Positions 17,997-27,727 are shown, counted from the first letter of the stretch. The stretch is 64,000 nt of DNA from Candidatus Skiveiella danica (GCA_016721925.1 JADKHE010000009.1:44407-108406); one strand, 5' to 3'. The notes: generated by a model from the sequence alone, not told the origin. Program-made: numbers and translations.

Positions 17997-19397
17997 TCAG
18001 TCGCGCGTCACCCGAACCAGCTCTTCGCGGCTGGTGATGCCGGTCTGGACCAGCCGCTCGCCATCGTTTCGCATCAGGGTCATGCCGGCGGCCAGCGCGG
18101 TGGACCGTATCTCGGCTTCGGACGCGCGGTTGTGGATCTGCGCGCGGATGGCATCGTCGGTGACCAACAGCTCGAACACCCCGGTGCGCCCCGCATAGCC
18201 GGTGTGTGCGCATTCTGCGCAACCAGCACCCTTGCAATGGACGCAGAGTTTGCGCACCAGCCGCTGCGCCAGCACACCGAGCAGGGAAGAGCTCAGCAGG
18301 AAGGGCTCCACACCCATGTCGATCAGGCGGTTCACCGCGCTGGCCGCGTCGTTGGTGTGCAGCGTGGCCAGCACCAGGTGACCGGTCAGCGAGGCCTGGA
18401 TGGCGATCTGCGCCGTCTCGAAATCGCGGATTTCGCCGATCATGATCACGTCCGGGTCCTGGCGCAGGATGGCGCGCAAGGCCTTGGCAAAGGTCAGATC
18501 GATCTTGGCATTGACCTGCGTCTGGCCGATGCCGGCCAGCTCGTACTCGATCGGGTCTTCCACCGTCATGATGTTGTTGCTGCCGGCGTCGAGCCGCTGC
18601 AGCGCCGCGTACAGCGTGGTGGTCTTGCCGGAGCCGGTCGGCCCTGTCACCAGAATGATGCCGTGCGGCTGGGCGATCAGGTGCTCGAAGCGCCTGAGCA
18701 CTTCGCCCTGCATGCCCACGGACTCCAGGCTCAGCTGGCTTTCGGACTTGTCCAGCAGGCGCAGTACCGCCCGCTCGCCGTGGGCGCTCGGCAGCGTCGA
18801 GACCCGCACATCCACCGCCCGGGTGCCGATGCGCAGCGAGATGCGGCCGTCCTGCGGCAGGCGTTTTTCGGCGATGTCCAGGTCGGCCATGATCTTCAGG
18901 CGCGAGATCAGCGCCGCGTGCAGGGCGCGGTTGGGCTGCACCACCTCGCGCAGCGTGCCGTCCACCCGGAAGCGCACGCTGGACGTGCGCTCGTAGGGCT
19001 CGATGTGGATGTCGCTGGCGCCGTCGCGCGCGGCCTGGGTCAGCAGCGCGTTGAGCATGCGGATGATGGGCGCGTCGTCGTTGTTCTCCAGCAGGTCTTC
19101 GACGGCAGGCAGCTCCTGCATCATGCGCGTGAGATCCGCGTCGCTCTCCACCTCGCTGACCACGGCGGCGGCGCTCGACTCGCCCTTGGCATAGGCGCTG
19201 CTGATGCGCTGGGCCAGCGCGGCGGCATCCAGACGCTCAAGCGTCAGCGCAGGCTCGCTCAGGGCATATTTGCGCATCACCTCGCCGAGGGCACTGAGGT
19301 CCGGCTGGCCGTGATGCCAAAGGGTCAACGCGTGGCCGTCGTCCTCCAGCAGCAACTGGCTGGCGCGGGCAAAGGCATAAGGCAGCGGATGGCGCAT
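17997..19397 (-). CDS. gspE: Type II secretion assembly ATPase
   Basis: Cytoplasmic AAA-type ATPase that powers pseudopilus assembly; 466 residues. Motifs in order: SDIHIEPYE, Walker A GPTGSGKTTTLYAAL, Asp box TVEDPIEYEL, Walker B RAILRQDPDVIMIGEIRD, His box TGHLVLATLHTNDA, and a compact zinc tetracysteine CVHCKGAGCAECA. Transcribed with gspD (12-base gap) and gspF. Confidence 0.97.
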   Translation of the reverse strand: MRHPLPYAFARASQLLLEDDGHALTLWHHGQPDLSALGEVMRKYALSEPALTLERLDAAALAQRISSAYAKGESSAAAVVSEVESDADLTRMMQELPAVEDLLENNDDAPIIRMLNALLTQAARDGASDIHIEPYERTSSVRFRVDGTLREVVQPNRALHAALISRLKIMADLDIAEKRLPQDGRISLRIGTRAVDVRVSTLPSAHGERAVLRLLDKSESQLSLESVGMQGEVLRRFEHLIAQPHGIILVTGPTGSGKTTTLYAALQRLDAGSNNIMTVEDPIEYELAGIGQTQVNAKIDLTFAKALRAILRQDPDVIMIGEIRDFETAQIAIQASLTGHLVLATLHTNDAASAVNRLIDMGVEPFLLSSSLLGVLAQRLVRKLCVHCKGAGCAECAHTGYAGRTGVFELLVTDDAIRAQIHNRASEAEIRSTALAAGMTLMRNDGERLVQTGITSREELVRVTRD

Positions 19398-19409
19398 CGT
19401 GGGGCGGGA

Positions 19410-21575
19410 TCAGCGTTCCGCCGGGGCTGCAGTGCCCCAGCCGCTGGCGGCAGCGGGAGCGGCCGGTGCATTGGCGCGCATCGGTGGCAGAACCGGGGCC
19501 TGGTTGACGGGCACCGCCACCCGTTCCTCCGGTTGGGCCCCCTGCTGGACGCTGCGCATCAGTTCGTAGCGGTCCATGGCCAGGCTGTCGGTGGCCACCG
19601 CGTCGCGCAGCACCACAGGTCTCAGAAAGACCATCAGGTTGGTTTTCTTGCGGGTTCGGTTCTCGCTCTTGAACAGCGAGCCCAGCCCCGGCACATCGCC
19701 CAGGCCCGGGATCTTGTCGACGTTGCCCGAGTAGGTATCTTCCAGCAGGCCCCCGAGCACGACGATGCCGCCGTCCTCCACCAACACGCTGGTTTCGATG
19801 GCGCGTTTGTTGGTGATAAGGCCTTCCTTGGACAACACCGATTCCGGTGCGATGCTGCTCACCTCCTGGTAGATCACCATCTTGATGGTGCCGTTCTCGC
19901 TGATCTGCGGCTTGACCCGCAGGGTCAGGCCGATGTCCTTGCGCTCAACGGTCTGGAACGGATTGACCGCGCCGCCGGCGCCACCGGTGTTGGAGTAGGA
20001 GCCGGTCAGGAAGGGCACGTTCTTGCCGATGATGATCTTGGCTTCCTCGTTGTCCAGTGTCAGCAGGTTGGGGGTGGACAGGATGTTCCCGTCTCCGTTG
20101 GTCTGCAGGAAGTTGGCCAGGAAGCCGAGCACGTAGACCCCGCCAAACTTCCGGGCGGCCGCGATATTCATGCCCTGGTTGGGGTTGGCGCCGGTGCCCG
20201 AGGCAATGGACTGGGCCGCATTGATGATGTTCTTGCCGCTTGCGCTGGAGAAGAAGTTGGTGCCGAGAAAACCGATGACCGAACTGCTGGCTGAGCCGAT
20301 CGGACCCTGCCACTGCACGCTCAACTCCGCCGTTTTATCCGCGCTGACCTCGGCGATCAGGCTCTCGATGAACACCTGCGCCCGCCGGGCGTCAAGCTTG
20401 TCGATCACCGCGCGCAGCTGTCGGTACTGGGGCTCGGGTGCCGTAATGATGAGCGAATTGGTCGCCGCGTCGGCCTGTATCTGACCACCGGTGGAAGACT
20501 GGCTGGCGCTCGTACTGGAGCTGGTGGCGCCAGGCGCTGCACCGGCGCCGGTCGGTGCAGCGGCGGACTGTGGCGTGGAACGGGCCTCGCCGCTGAGAGC
20601 CGCGCGCAAGGTCGCCGCGAGCTTGACCGCGTCGGCGTTCTTCAGGTAGACGACGTGAATGTTGCCGCTGGCCGAGGCCGGGCCACCGGCGCCGCCGTCG
20701 GGCTGGTCGAGGCGCTCGATCAGCGATTTCACCAGGGCCATGCGTGCCGGGTTGGCCGCGCGCAGGATCAGCGCATTGCTGCGTGGCTCCGCCACCAGCG
20801 TGGTCTTGAAAGAGGTGTCGGCCTGTCCCTGGCCAGCGGCCGGCGCGGTGCTGCCCGATTCGATCAGTCGCAGCACCAGCGGCGCCAGGTCGGTGGCGAT
20901 GGCATGCTTGAGCCGGATGATTTCCACGTCCGTGGCGTTGGCCACGTCCATCACGGCGATGATGCGCGCGATGCGCTGCAGGTTGTCTGCGTAGTCCGTG
21001 ATCACCAGCGAGTTGTTGCCGGGGTTCACATTGATGGTGTTGTTCGGGCTGATCAAGGGGCGCAGCACGGGCACCAGGTTGTTGGCCGTTTCGTAGTTCA
21101 GCCGGAAGATCTGTGTGACGATCTGCCCACCCGCCACGCCGGGCGTGCTGGTGGACACTGAATCGGATTGCAGCTTGGCATCGGCTTCAGGAACCACTTT
21201 GTACAGACCGGCCGACTCGACCACGGTAAATCCCTGCAGCCGCAAGGTGGCAAGGAACTGGCTCCATGCGGCTGCGGGGGTGACCGGACGCTCGGTCACC
21301 AGGGTCATCGTCCCTTTGACGCGTGGGTCCACCACGACATTGCGCCCCGACAGCGTGGCCAGGGTGCGCGCCACCGCTTCGATCTCGGCACCGGTGAAGT
21401 TGAGCGTGACCGGTTCACCCGGCTTCACGGCACTGTTTTGTGCCTGGATTTGCGTGCTTCCCAGCGCCAGAAGGACGCACAGCGCTATGTTTGTTATAGC
21501 CATACCAAGGTGGGCCGGGTGCATGGCGGGCGAGATCGTGTGGGTCATGGAGCGGCCAGTTTGAGGTCGGTGCAT
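19410..21575 (-). CDS. gspD: Type II secretion outer-membrane secretin
   Basis: Forms the outer-membrane channel; about 721 residues with a signal peptide ending near AQA/QNS. Periplasmic N0-N3 domains are visible (NFTGAEIEAVARTLATLSGRNVVVDPRV; INVNPGNNSLVITDYADNL), one N domain carrying a Ser/Thr/Ala-rich insert (QSAAAPTGAGAAPG). The secretin core has VPFLTGSYSNTGG, LRVKPQISENGTIKMVIYQE and the C-terminal VVLGGLLEDTY...VPGLGSLFKS. ATG 21575 is used; ATG 21548 is an alternative that shortens the leader. Confidence 0.96.
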   Translation of the reverse strand: MHRPQTGRSMTHTISPAMHPAHLGMAITNIALCVLLALGSTQIQAQNSAVKPGEPVTLNFTGAEIEAVARTLATLSGRNVVVDPRVKGTMTLVTERPVTPAAAWSQFLATLRLQGFTVVESAGLYKVVPEADAKLQSDSVSTSTPGVAGGQIVTQIFRLNYETANNLVPVLRPLISPNNTINVNPGNNSLVITDYADNLQRIARIIAVMDVANATDVEIIRLKHAIATDLAPLVLRLIESGSTAPAAGQGQADTSFKTTLVAEPRSNALILRAANPARMALVKSLIERLDQPDGGAGGPASASGNIHVVYLKNADAVKLAATLRAALSGEARSTPQSAAAPTGAGAAPGATSSSTSASQSSTGGQIQADAATNSLIITAPEPQYRQLRAVIDKLDARRAQVFIESLIAEVSADKTAELSVQWQGPIGSASSSVIGFLGTNFFSSASGKNIINAAQSIASGTGANPNQGMNIAAARKFGGVYVLGFLANFLQTNGDGNILSTPNLLTLDNEEAKIIIGKNVPFLTGSYSNTGGAGGAVNPFQTVERKDIGLTLRVKPQISENGTIKMVIYQEVSSIAPESVLSKEGLITNKRAIETSVLVEDGGIVVLGGLLEDTYSGNVDKIPGLGDVPGLGSLFKSENRTRKKTNLMVFLRPVVLRDAVATDSLAMDRYELMRSVQQGAQPEERVAVPVNQAPVLPPMRANAPAAPAAASGWGTAAPAER

Positions 21576-21600
21576 ATCGTGTGTGGGAAGGGCCTGCCAG

Positions 21601-22425
21601 TCAGCCCACGTTGATGAGGGAACGCGGGCCGCTGCGCCGCCCGATGATGTTCAGAAGATTGGCCAGGGCGGCTTCATGTTCCGGGGTCGCACTGGCCATG
21701 CCTTCGAAGCGCAGGCGCGAGCCAACCCAGCGGCCGGAGCCCGCCAGCTGCAGGCTGCCTTCGATCGTGCTGACTTCGAGTGTGGCCGTGTTGCCTCCGA
21801 CAAGGGTGATGCGATAGCTGCCCATGGGCTTGATCGTGGACAGGCGCGACGACACGTCGGTGGCCAGCAATTCGGCGCGCCCCGCCACCGATACACGTCC
21901 CGCGTTCCATTCTACTGAAAGCCCCTGCATCAGCAGGCTCAGCTGTCCCTCGATCTGCAAGGTGTTCCAGGGGGTGCCCAGGCCCGCCAGCATGGCCGCC
22001 GGCCAGACCGATCGCTGCGGCGCCGCAGCGGCAGGGTCTTGCACCGCCAGTGCAACCCGGCCCCAGCCCGGAACGACCTTCAGGTCCAGTGGTTGCGGGG
22101 TGCAGCAATCGGCCCCGACGCGGATGCCCATGCCGCTAATCGCTGGGCGAATCGACCAGTTGATGCGATCCGGCAGGATGGACCGGTCGCTGCTGCCGGC
22201 CCCGCCGGAGAACTGAAGGCGGGCCGAGCCCGTCCATACCGTACCCCGGGCTTCCAGAAGGGTGACCTTGCCGGAACTGGCCTCGCCAATGGCTGCGGCA
22301 AACCATGCCGCCGGTGCCTGCAGCACAAGGGTCATGACCAATCCGGCCAAGGCACCTGCGCCGGCCCAAGCCCAGGGCGAGCCTTGGGTCCGCGACGAGG
22401 CGGCTTGGAAAGGGCGGCGTGCCAT
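21601..22425 (-). CDS. gspN: Type II secretion protein N
   Basis: Inner-membrane-anchored periplasmic component, 274 residues. One N-terminal membrane helix (ALAGLVMTLVLQAPAAWFA) is followed by the GspN domain with LLEARGTVWTGSARLQF, PLDLKVVPGWGRVALAV and ATLEVSTIEGSLQLAGSGRW. Its role is not settled and it is absent from many systems. Lies between gspM and gspD. Confidence 0.88.
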   Translation of the reverse strand: MARRPFQAASSRTQGSPWAWAGAGALAGLVMTLVLQAPAAWFAAAIGEASSGKVTLLEARGTVWTGSARLQFSGGAGSSDRSILPDRINWSIRPAISGMGIRVGADCCTPQPLDLKVVPGWGRVALAVQDPAAAAPQRSVWPAAMLAGLGTPWNTLQIEGQLSLLMQGLSVEWNAGRVSVAGRAELLATDVSSRLSTIKPMGSYRITLVGGNTATLEVSTIEGSLQLAGSGRWVGSRLRFEGMASATPEHEAALANLLNIIGRRSGPRSLINVG

Positions 22426-22461
22426 GGAAGGAATCGCGACGGGCTCGGGGGAAGGTGGGCG

Positions 22462-22971
22462 TCAGCGCGGCGGGAGGATCACCACCAAGGTGCCGTCCCA
22501 CAGCGTGCCGGTGGTCGGCGTGGTCGCGGCGCTTCGCACGAGGCGGGCCTCGGTGGGCACGGCCCTGGCGTTGACGCGCGCCTGCGCCAGCCAGCCACTG
22601 AGCGCACCGGCGGGCACATTTTTCAGCGTGATGGTTGCGCGTTCGCCCGAGACCACAAGCTGGGCGCCCCCACCCAAGCCCTGCTTGACCGACGCCTCCA
22701 GTGCACGCAAGGAGTCATCAAAGCGCGCCTTGGGCCGTGACTGCAGCGCCTGGGCCTCCGCGGCCAGCACCTGCATCTGCTGGAACTGGGCGTCCAGGCT
22801 GCGTTGTCGTGCCTCCGCCTGCGCCAGGGTCTTCAACGCCGGCGCCAGACCGATCCACCAGATCAGGGCCAGGGCCAGCACGAGCACCGCACCCGCAATC
22901 AGGGAACGTTCGCGGGGGTTCAGGGTGTTCCAGCGCCCTCGCAGCTGGGCGGAGAGTCCGGATGGCGTCAT
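22462..22971 (-). CDS. gspM: Type II secretion protein M
   Basis: Bitopic inner-membrane protein that pairs with GspL; 169 residues. Short cytoplasmic N-terminus with LNPRERSLIAGAVLVLALAL as membrane helix, then a predicted coiled stretch rich in Gln/Ala and a ferredoxin-like periplasmic domain. Its start overlaps the gspL stop by 4 bases (ATGA). Confidence 0.9.
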   Translation of the reverse strand: MTPSGLSAQLRGRWNTLNPRERSLIAGAVLVLALALIWWIGLAPALKTLAQAEARQRSLDAQFQQMQVLAAEAQALQSRPKARFDDSLRALEASVKQGLGGGAQLVVSGERATITLKNVPAGALSGWLAQARVNARAVPTEARLVRSAATTPTTGTLWDGTLVVILPPR

Positions 22972-24197
22972 CGGTTGCCCTCCATGCGGATCTGCAGGCT
23001 GTCACCGTCCATCCGGCCGCCGTAGCCCATGGGGCGGAGTTTTGCTGTGATGGCAGCCAGTTCGTCGGGGCCGAGGTTGAGCCCCTTCAGCCGGACCTCG
23101 CCACCGGAATACTCGATGCCCGAGGGCGCCTTTCCCTGCGGCAACACGGCACCGGCGGCAGACAGGATCACCTCCAGGTCGCTTCCTGAAGGCGCTCCCG
23201 TGGCCTGGCGCAATGTGGCCACCTCCCGGGCCATCTGCACCGGCGCGTCCACCACCACTTTGACGGCAGGGAAGGTTCGGGTCAGCGTGCTGTCGATCGC
23301 GCTGCGCCGGCTTTGCCAGCTGGCCTGTTCCTTCCAGGCCCAGGCATTGAGTCCGATCAGGTTGGCCACCAGCAACAGGAGGGCGCCCCAGCGGGCCGCG
23401 CGCCACTGCGGTGCGCGCAACAGGGCCTGTCCAGCGCCAAGCAATCGCTTGAGGGTGCGCGTGCGGCTGGTGTTGGCCAGGTCGAACTGCGCCAGATCCC
23501 AGGGCGTCTGGGTGGCGATCAGCAGGCGCTGCGTGCGTTGCTGAATCTCCACCGGACGCTGAAGGCGCTCCTCGGCCAGCGCAGCGACGGCGGGCTCGGC
23601 GAGAAGTTCCGATTGTTCAGGCAGGCCGTCAGGGCCTGCGATGGCCGCCAGCGTGCTGGTATTCAGAGGCAGGCGCACGACGCCACCCGCCACATCGCTT
23701 CCAGAAAGCAGCATCTGCGCCCGGTCGGCCTCGCCGAGGACCTGTAGCCGTAATGCGCCGCTGTGTGGGGCGAACTCCGGGACGATGCGTGTGACCGGCC
23801 GGCGGGCGGCCTCCAACCGCTGCAGGTGCTGGCTCAGCCAGGCTTTGTCGCAGGCGGCGATCCATATCGGTCGGTCGGCGGCTGGAGAAGGTTCGCAGGC
23901 CAGGTGCAGATCCTGGGGATCGTCGAGCAGGCGATCCTCCAGCAGACTCTGCAAGACCGGGCGCAGCCGCGGTGAACCGGCGCCGACGCCCTTGGGCAGC
24001 TCGACACGGTGCCAGGAAAGGGCTTCGGCCGGAACCACGGCGACCGTCTCGTCGGCGCCGCGGCTGGCGTCTGGCAACAGGTTGGCCGTGCTCGTGGCGT
24101 GCACGGCAATCGATTGACCCTCGGGCGTGAGCACATGCTCGTAGCGGGTGGTGGTGTCCCCGCTGGACAGGGGGAGGGCGATGATCAGCGTGCTCAT
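22968..24197 (-). CDS. gspL: Type II secretion protein L
   Basis: Inner-membrane protein that recruits GspE; 409 residues. The cytoplasmic actin-like domain (about 1-250) includes VVPAEALSWHRVELP and LLEDRLLDDPQDLHLA. A membrane helix follows near 270 (GALLLLVANLIGLNAWAW), then a ferredoxin-like periplasmic domain ending GYGGRMDGDSLQIRMEGN. Confidence 0.92.
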   Translation of the reverse strand: MSTLIIALPLSSGDTTTRYEHVLTPEGQSIAVHATSTANLLPDASRGADETVAVVPAEALSWHRVELPKGVGAGSPRLRPVLQSLLEDRLLDDPQDLHLACEPSPAADRPIWIAACDKAWLSQHLQRLEAARRPVTRIVPEFAPHSGALRLQVLGEADRAQMLLSGSDVAGGVVRLPLNTSTLAAIAGPDGLPEQSELLAEPAVAALAEERLQRPVEIQQRTQRLLIATQTPWDLAQFDLANTSRTRTLKRLLGAGQALLRAPQWRAARWGALLLLVANLIGLNAWAWKEQASWQSRRSAIDSTLTRTFPAVKVVVDAPVQMAREVATLRQATGAPSGSDLEVILSAAGAVLPQGKAPSGIEYSGGEVRLKGLNLGPDELAAITAKLRPMGYGGRMDGDSLQIRMEGNR

Positions 24198-24265
24198 GGG
24201 CGATTAGGCGTGCATTGTAGAGAGGTGCCCGCTGAGTTGGCGCTTCCGTCACAGGCCCGGCGGAC

Positions 24266-25213
24266 TTACCCTGCCGGGGTGGGGGCGGGCGACGGCCCCC
24301 GCTCGCGTGAAAGCGTTCGCACATTGATGCCGTCGCGCTGCACGACGGACACCTCTTCCACCACCGCCTGATCCAGCCGCACCCGCCCGCGTATTTCGAA
24401 AAAGCGCGAATTCACCGCCAGCTGGCCGGCGACCCCGGCGTCGCCCAGAGCGGGAACCAGGCGCGCGGCATCGGCCAGCGTGCTGAAGTGTGCCCGTTCA
24501 CGCGCGTTGACGAGACGGGTGGCATCGGCCATTTCCAGTCCAGGCACAGTGGCCTGGATCACTTCCGCGCTGGCGGTGTTGATGTTCAGGGGCGTGCGCT
24601 CGGGCAGGAGCGTCACGTAGGGCCGCAATGCCGCGACCGTCTGCGGGCTCAGGCCCAGCCAGGCCAGCTGTTCGACGGTCTGGGGCAGCAGTGGTGTCTG
24701 GGGGGCGGCTTGCTCGCCCGGCTTCAAGACCTTGCGTGCGGCCACCAGTTGCTGGGTCAGCGGGTTCAGTTCGGAGGCGGGCAGACCCAGCTGATCGAAA
24801 AGGCGGGCGAGGGCTTGCGACGCGGGGACGGACAATTTGCCGTCCTCGATCAGGTTGGTCAGGTTCATCCGTCCCTGCAGATCCGTGATCTGTCCGGACA
24901 GGAAGGCATCACGATCGGCGTCCGCCGAACTGCTGTCCATCGACAGAAAGGTGGACAGGCGGGCCTCCTGCAGGGGAACGGCCCACGGCTCGGCCAGATG
25001 GTCGGCGCCGCCGGCGCTGGCGTCCTGGCGCAGGATCAGCCGAGCCCAGTCGAGCGCTCCGGTCAACAACCAGGTCGATTGCACCCGCGCGCGTTCCGCT
25101 GCCTCGACCTCGACGCTGCGCCACTGCTGCCACAGCGCAGTTGCGGCCAGCGTGGCCACCAGCGTCACGGTCAGCATGGCCGCCAGCAGGGCAGCGCCGC
25201 GATGGTTTCTCAT
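24266..25213 (-). CDS. gspK: Type II secretion minor pseudopilin K
   Basis: Tip pseudopilin, 315 residues. The prepilin leader MRNHRG is followed by AALLAAMLTVTLVATLAATA, lacking the Glu+5 of other pseudopilins as is normal for GspK. Family sequence includes GQITDLQGRMNLTNLIEDG, a stretch PLNINTASAEVIQATVPGLE and FEIRGRVRLDQAVVEE. The ATG at 25213 overlaps the gspJ stop by 4 bases; the upstream in-frame extension is non-coding. Confidence 0.93.
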   Translation of the reverse strand: MRNHRGAALLAAMLTVTLVATLAATALWQQWRSVEVEAAERARVQSTWLLTGALDWARLILRQDASAGGADHLAEPWAVPLQEARLSTFLSMDSSSADADRDAFLSGQITDLQGRMNLTNLIEDGKLSVPASQALARLFDQLGLPASELNPLTQQLVAARKVLKPGEQAAPQTPLLPQTVEQLAWLGLSPQTVAALRPYVTLLPERTPLNINTASAEVIQATVPGLEMADATRLVNARERAHFSTLADAARLVPALGDAGVAGQLAVNSRFFEIRGRVRLDQAVVEEVSVVQRDGINVRTLSRERGPSPAPTPAG

Positions 25214-25887
25214 GATTTGCCGCCTCCCACCGTGGGACGTGCCCAGTCCAGCGTCAAGCGACCGGTGATGGCCTGCCCCGGCGGGAGTGTCAACACCGCG
25301 CGAACCCCGTCGGGAAGCGCCGACTGGGTTTCCTTGTCGGGCCCGTCGCTGGACAGGGGATTGCTCCAGGCGCCACCTCGGAAATAGAAGATTTGCCAGT
25401 CCTGCAGTGGAACGACGGGAACTTCCCGCTTCTTGTCCTCGTCGCCGGCGTTCTGTGCCCAGTTCTGCGCTTGTGCCCAATAGGTCTGCCAGTCGTCCAG
25501 GCTGGTCAAAGGTGGCGACTGCCAGCGCAGCCAGTATCCCCCTGCGTCGGTGCGACGGGTCCAGGCGGCGACACGCATGCCGTCGCTTGGGCCAGCGCTG
25601 CCGCGGCGGGTGATCCGCAGCACCCGGCCGTCCCAGTCCAGGCCAATGACCTGCGGGCTTGCGGTCATCGCATCGAGATCGGATTTCCACTGCGCCAGGC
25701 CGGCTTGCAACACCAGAACCTCATCGGACCGAGCCAGCGTCTGAGTCTGGGCACGACTCATGCCGTCCAGACCGCGCCAGCTCAGAATGGCCATAAGCGC
25801 CATCACGGCGATGGCCACCAGCAGTTCGACCAGGGTGAAACCCCGGTGTGATCGGCGAAATGCTGTCGTGGTGCGAGACGCTGGCAT
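25210..25887 (-). CDS. gspJ: Type II secretion minor pseudopilin J
   Basis: Tip pseudopilin, 225 residues. Prepilin peptidase site and helix: RGFTLVELLVAIAVMALMAI with Glu+5, followed by LSWRGLDGMSRAQ, a GspJ hallmark. Ends close to gspK, with ATGA overlap. Transcribed after gspI with a 10-base gap. Confidence 0.93.
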   Translation of the reverse strand: MPASRTTTAFRRSHRGFTLVELLVAIAVMALMAILSWRGLDGMSRAQTQTLARSDEVLVLQAGLAQWKSDLDAMTASPQVIGLDWDGRVLRITRRGSAGPSDGMRVAAWTRRTDAGGYWLRWQSPPLTSLDDWQTYWAQAQNWAQNAGDEDKKREVPVVPLQDWQIFYFRGGAWSNPLSSDGPDKETQSALPDGVRAVLTLPPGQAITGRLTLDWARPTVGGGKS

Positions 25888-25897
25888 CGGGAATGGG

Positions 25898-26263
25898 TCA
25901 GTAACGACCGATGACGGTGGACAGCGTCAGGATGGGTGTGCCGCCGTCACTCACCTTCGCGTCCATCCGGCGAAAAGAGGGGTTCTGTGTCGGGCGAACG
26001 GTCACGGTCACGTCGAAGCGGCGGTTGCCTTGTTCGCAACCCAGTTCGTTGTCGCCGACGCCAGGCATCTGCTGCGACAAGCGTGCCTTGACAAGCTCAT
26101 TTTCGGCGCACAAGTGGGCCAGCAGGATGTCGGACTGCCGCATGGCGTTGTCCGTCAGCGCGGCGGTGGCCCGCAGACCGGCCGTGAGCGCGATGGCCAC
26201 GATACCCAGCGCAACCAGGACTTCGATCAGGGTGAAACCACTCGCTGGACGGGCGCCTGTCAT
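25898..26263 (-). CDS. gspI: Type II secretion minor pseudopilin I
   Basis: Tip pseudopilin, 121 residues. SGFTLIEVLVALGIVAIALTA is the prepilin motif and helix; family residues continue as LLAHLCAENELVKARL. The start overlaps the gspH stop by 4 bases. The length is typical. Confidence 0.92.
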   Translation of the reverse strand: MTGARPASGFTLIEVLVALGIVAIALTAGLRATAALTDNAMRQSDILLAHLCAENELVKARLSQQMPGVGDNELGCEQGNRRFDVTVTVRPTQNPSFRRMDAKVSDGGTPILTLSTVIGRY

Positions 26264-26778
26264 GGTCTGCTACCCGGCTGCACGGAGAAGGGGCGCAGCC
26301 CGTCCGTGGCGACGCGCAGCCGGCGTTCGGGCTGGCTTGTACTGACAAGCAACACACCTTGCGGTTCGATCAGCGGTTCCGGGCCGAGTTGCAGAGTGGC
26401 CGTACCTTGGACGGCGGTGTCCGTCCCCAGCCAGTTCGTGGGCAAAGCGTCGCCGTCCACTCCGGAAAACTCGAAGCCCCGCTCTTTGGCCCGCCAGACC
26501 ACGACTCGGCCCGACGCCCGCGACTGCGCGCGTCCGGACTCCAGCAGTGCCGCCAGGCGTTGTGCCTCCCGCTCAAGCGAACTTGCGCTGGCGTCGCGCA
26601 GGGCCAGGCTGACGCCGGCCGTTCCGATGGCAATGATGGCCACCACCACCAGCAACTCCAGCAGGGTGAATCCTGTGCTTCGCCTTTGGCACGCTCGAGG
26701 AGCCTCTCCGACGGGCGCAGCCGCCCACGATGTCGCCAGCGTGGGGACTGGCCTACTGCCAGCTGCCAATATCCGCAT
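26260..26778 (-). CDS. gspH: Type II secretion minor pseudopilin H
   Basis: Minor pseudopilin, about 172 residues from the ATG at 26778. The prepilin motif is TGFTLLELLVVVAIIAIGTA, followed by EAQRLAALLESGRAQSRASGR, typical of GspH. The leader before the cleavage site would be about 36 residues, longer than usual, so the true start may be a downstream non-ATG codon. From 26778 it overlaps the end of gspG by 26 bases. Confidence 0.88.
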   Translation of the reverse strand: MRILAAGSRPVPTLATSWAAAPVGEAPRACQRRSTGFTLLELLVVVAIIAIGTAGVSLALRDASASSLEREAQRLAALLESGRAQSRASGRVVVWRAKERGFEFSGVDGDALPTNWLGTDTAVQGTATLQLGPEPLIEPQGVLLVSTSQPERRLRVATDGLRPFSVQPGSRP

Positions 26779-27208
26779 CCTTGCCTTCGCCCCCGGGTTG
26801 ACCGTCGGCACCGAAAGACATCACATCGATCTCGGCCTTGACGCCGGGGTTGAGGTACTGGTAGGGGCGGCCCCAAGGATCGTTGGGGAGCTTTTCGAGA
26901 TAGGGCTTCCAGTTGGGGGGCACCGGATTGGCCGTCGGCTTGGTGACCAGCGCCTGCAGCCCCTGCTCAGCCGTCGGGAAACGCTGATTGTCGAGCTTGT
27001 AGAGCTTCAGCGCTTGCATCAGGTTGGCCACATCGGTTCGCGCGGCAGTCGAGCGCGCATCGTCCGCCCGGTCGAGCACGTTGGGGACGATCAGTGCGGC
27101 CAGCACACCGATGATCACCAGCACCACCATGAGTTCGATGAGCGTGAAGCCTCGGGCGATCAGCCCTAGGCCCGGCGAGCGTGAAAGAGGTCGGTTGCTG
27201 AGGTTCAT
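26753..27208 (-). CDS. gspG: Type II secretion major pseudopilin
   Basis: Main pseudopilus subunit, 151 residues, exported and processed by prepilin peptidase. ARGFTLIELMVVLVIIGVLA is the cleavage site and helix; KLDNQRFPTAEQGLQALV and LPNDPWGRPYQYLNPG are classic GspG. The ATG at 27208 gives an 18-residue leader. First gene of the minus-strand gsp operon; its promoter must lie in the short gap shared with divergent gspC. Confidence 0.96.
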   Translation of the reverse strand: MNLSNRPLSRSPGLGLIARGFTLIELMVVLVIIGVLAALIVPNVLDRADDARSTAARTDVANLMQALKLYKLDNQRFPTAEQGLQALVTKPTANPVPPNWKPYLEKLPNDPWGRPYQYLNPGVKAEIDVMSFGADGQPGGEGKDADIGSWQ

Positions 27209-27253
27209 GGCGTGATCTTGTTGGCTGCAGTTCGCTTCAATCATAATCATTCG

Positions 27254-27703
27254 ATGGTGATCAATTCGCAAAGCAGGTGGGCCGCCCGTCTCGTGACGCT
27301 GGTTCTGTGGGCCCTGGCGGCTGCCAGCCTGGCGTGGTGGGGGTTGCGCTTGTGGGGCGGTGCATCCAGCACTTCGGTGGGGGCAACGCCCTCCGTCGCG
27401 GCGCCAACGGCTGCGGCTGATCCGGCGGCTGTGGCGCGTCTGCTCGGCGCTGCTGCACCCACTGCAACCGCGGCGCCGGTTGCAGCCAGCCGGTTTGTCC
27501 TGCTCGGTGTGATGGCTAGCCCGTCCAGTCGCGGAGCGGCGCTGATTGCGGTCGACGGCAAGCCGGGCCGCGCCTTCCGGGTGGGCAGCAGGGTCGATGA
27601 AGGGCTTGTTCTGGAGGCCGTCGAGCCCCGCAAAGCCCGTCTGGCGCAAGCGACGGGCGCGGGTGAAACGATGGTTCTGGAAATGCCAGCGTCTCGTAAG
27701 TGA
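27254..27703 (+). CDS. gspC: Type II secretion protein C
   Basis: Inner-membrane protein linking platform and secretin; about 149 residues from the ATG at 27254. One N-terminal membrane helix (LVTLVLWALAAASLAWWG), an Ala/Pro/Thr-rich linker and the homology-region domain with SRFVLLGVMASPSSRGAALIAV and GKPGRAFRVGSRV. The C-terminal PDZ or coiled-coil of larger GspC proteins is missing, as in other short betaproteobacterial forms. Divergent from gspG with about 45 bases between starts. Confidence 0.85.
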   Translation: MVINSQSRWAARLVTLVLWALAAASLAWWGLRLWGGASSTSVGATPSVAAPTAAADPAAVARLLGAAAPTATAAPVAASRFVLLGVMASPSSRGAALIAVDGKPGRAFRVGSRVDEGLVLEAVEPRKARLAQATGAGETMVLEMPASRK

Positions 27704-27727
27704 CGAATGGCTCGCGCAGAGCCGCGC

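Noticed and set aside
21480..21510. Possible repeat copy in the gspD signal-peptide region (GCTATGTTTGTTATAGCC)
   Set aside because: Has an inverted GCTAT/ATAGC but lacks the core block; it encodes an ordinary signal peptide.
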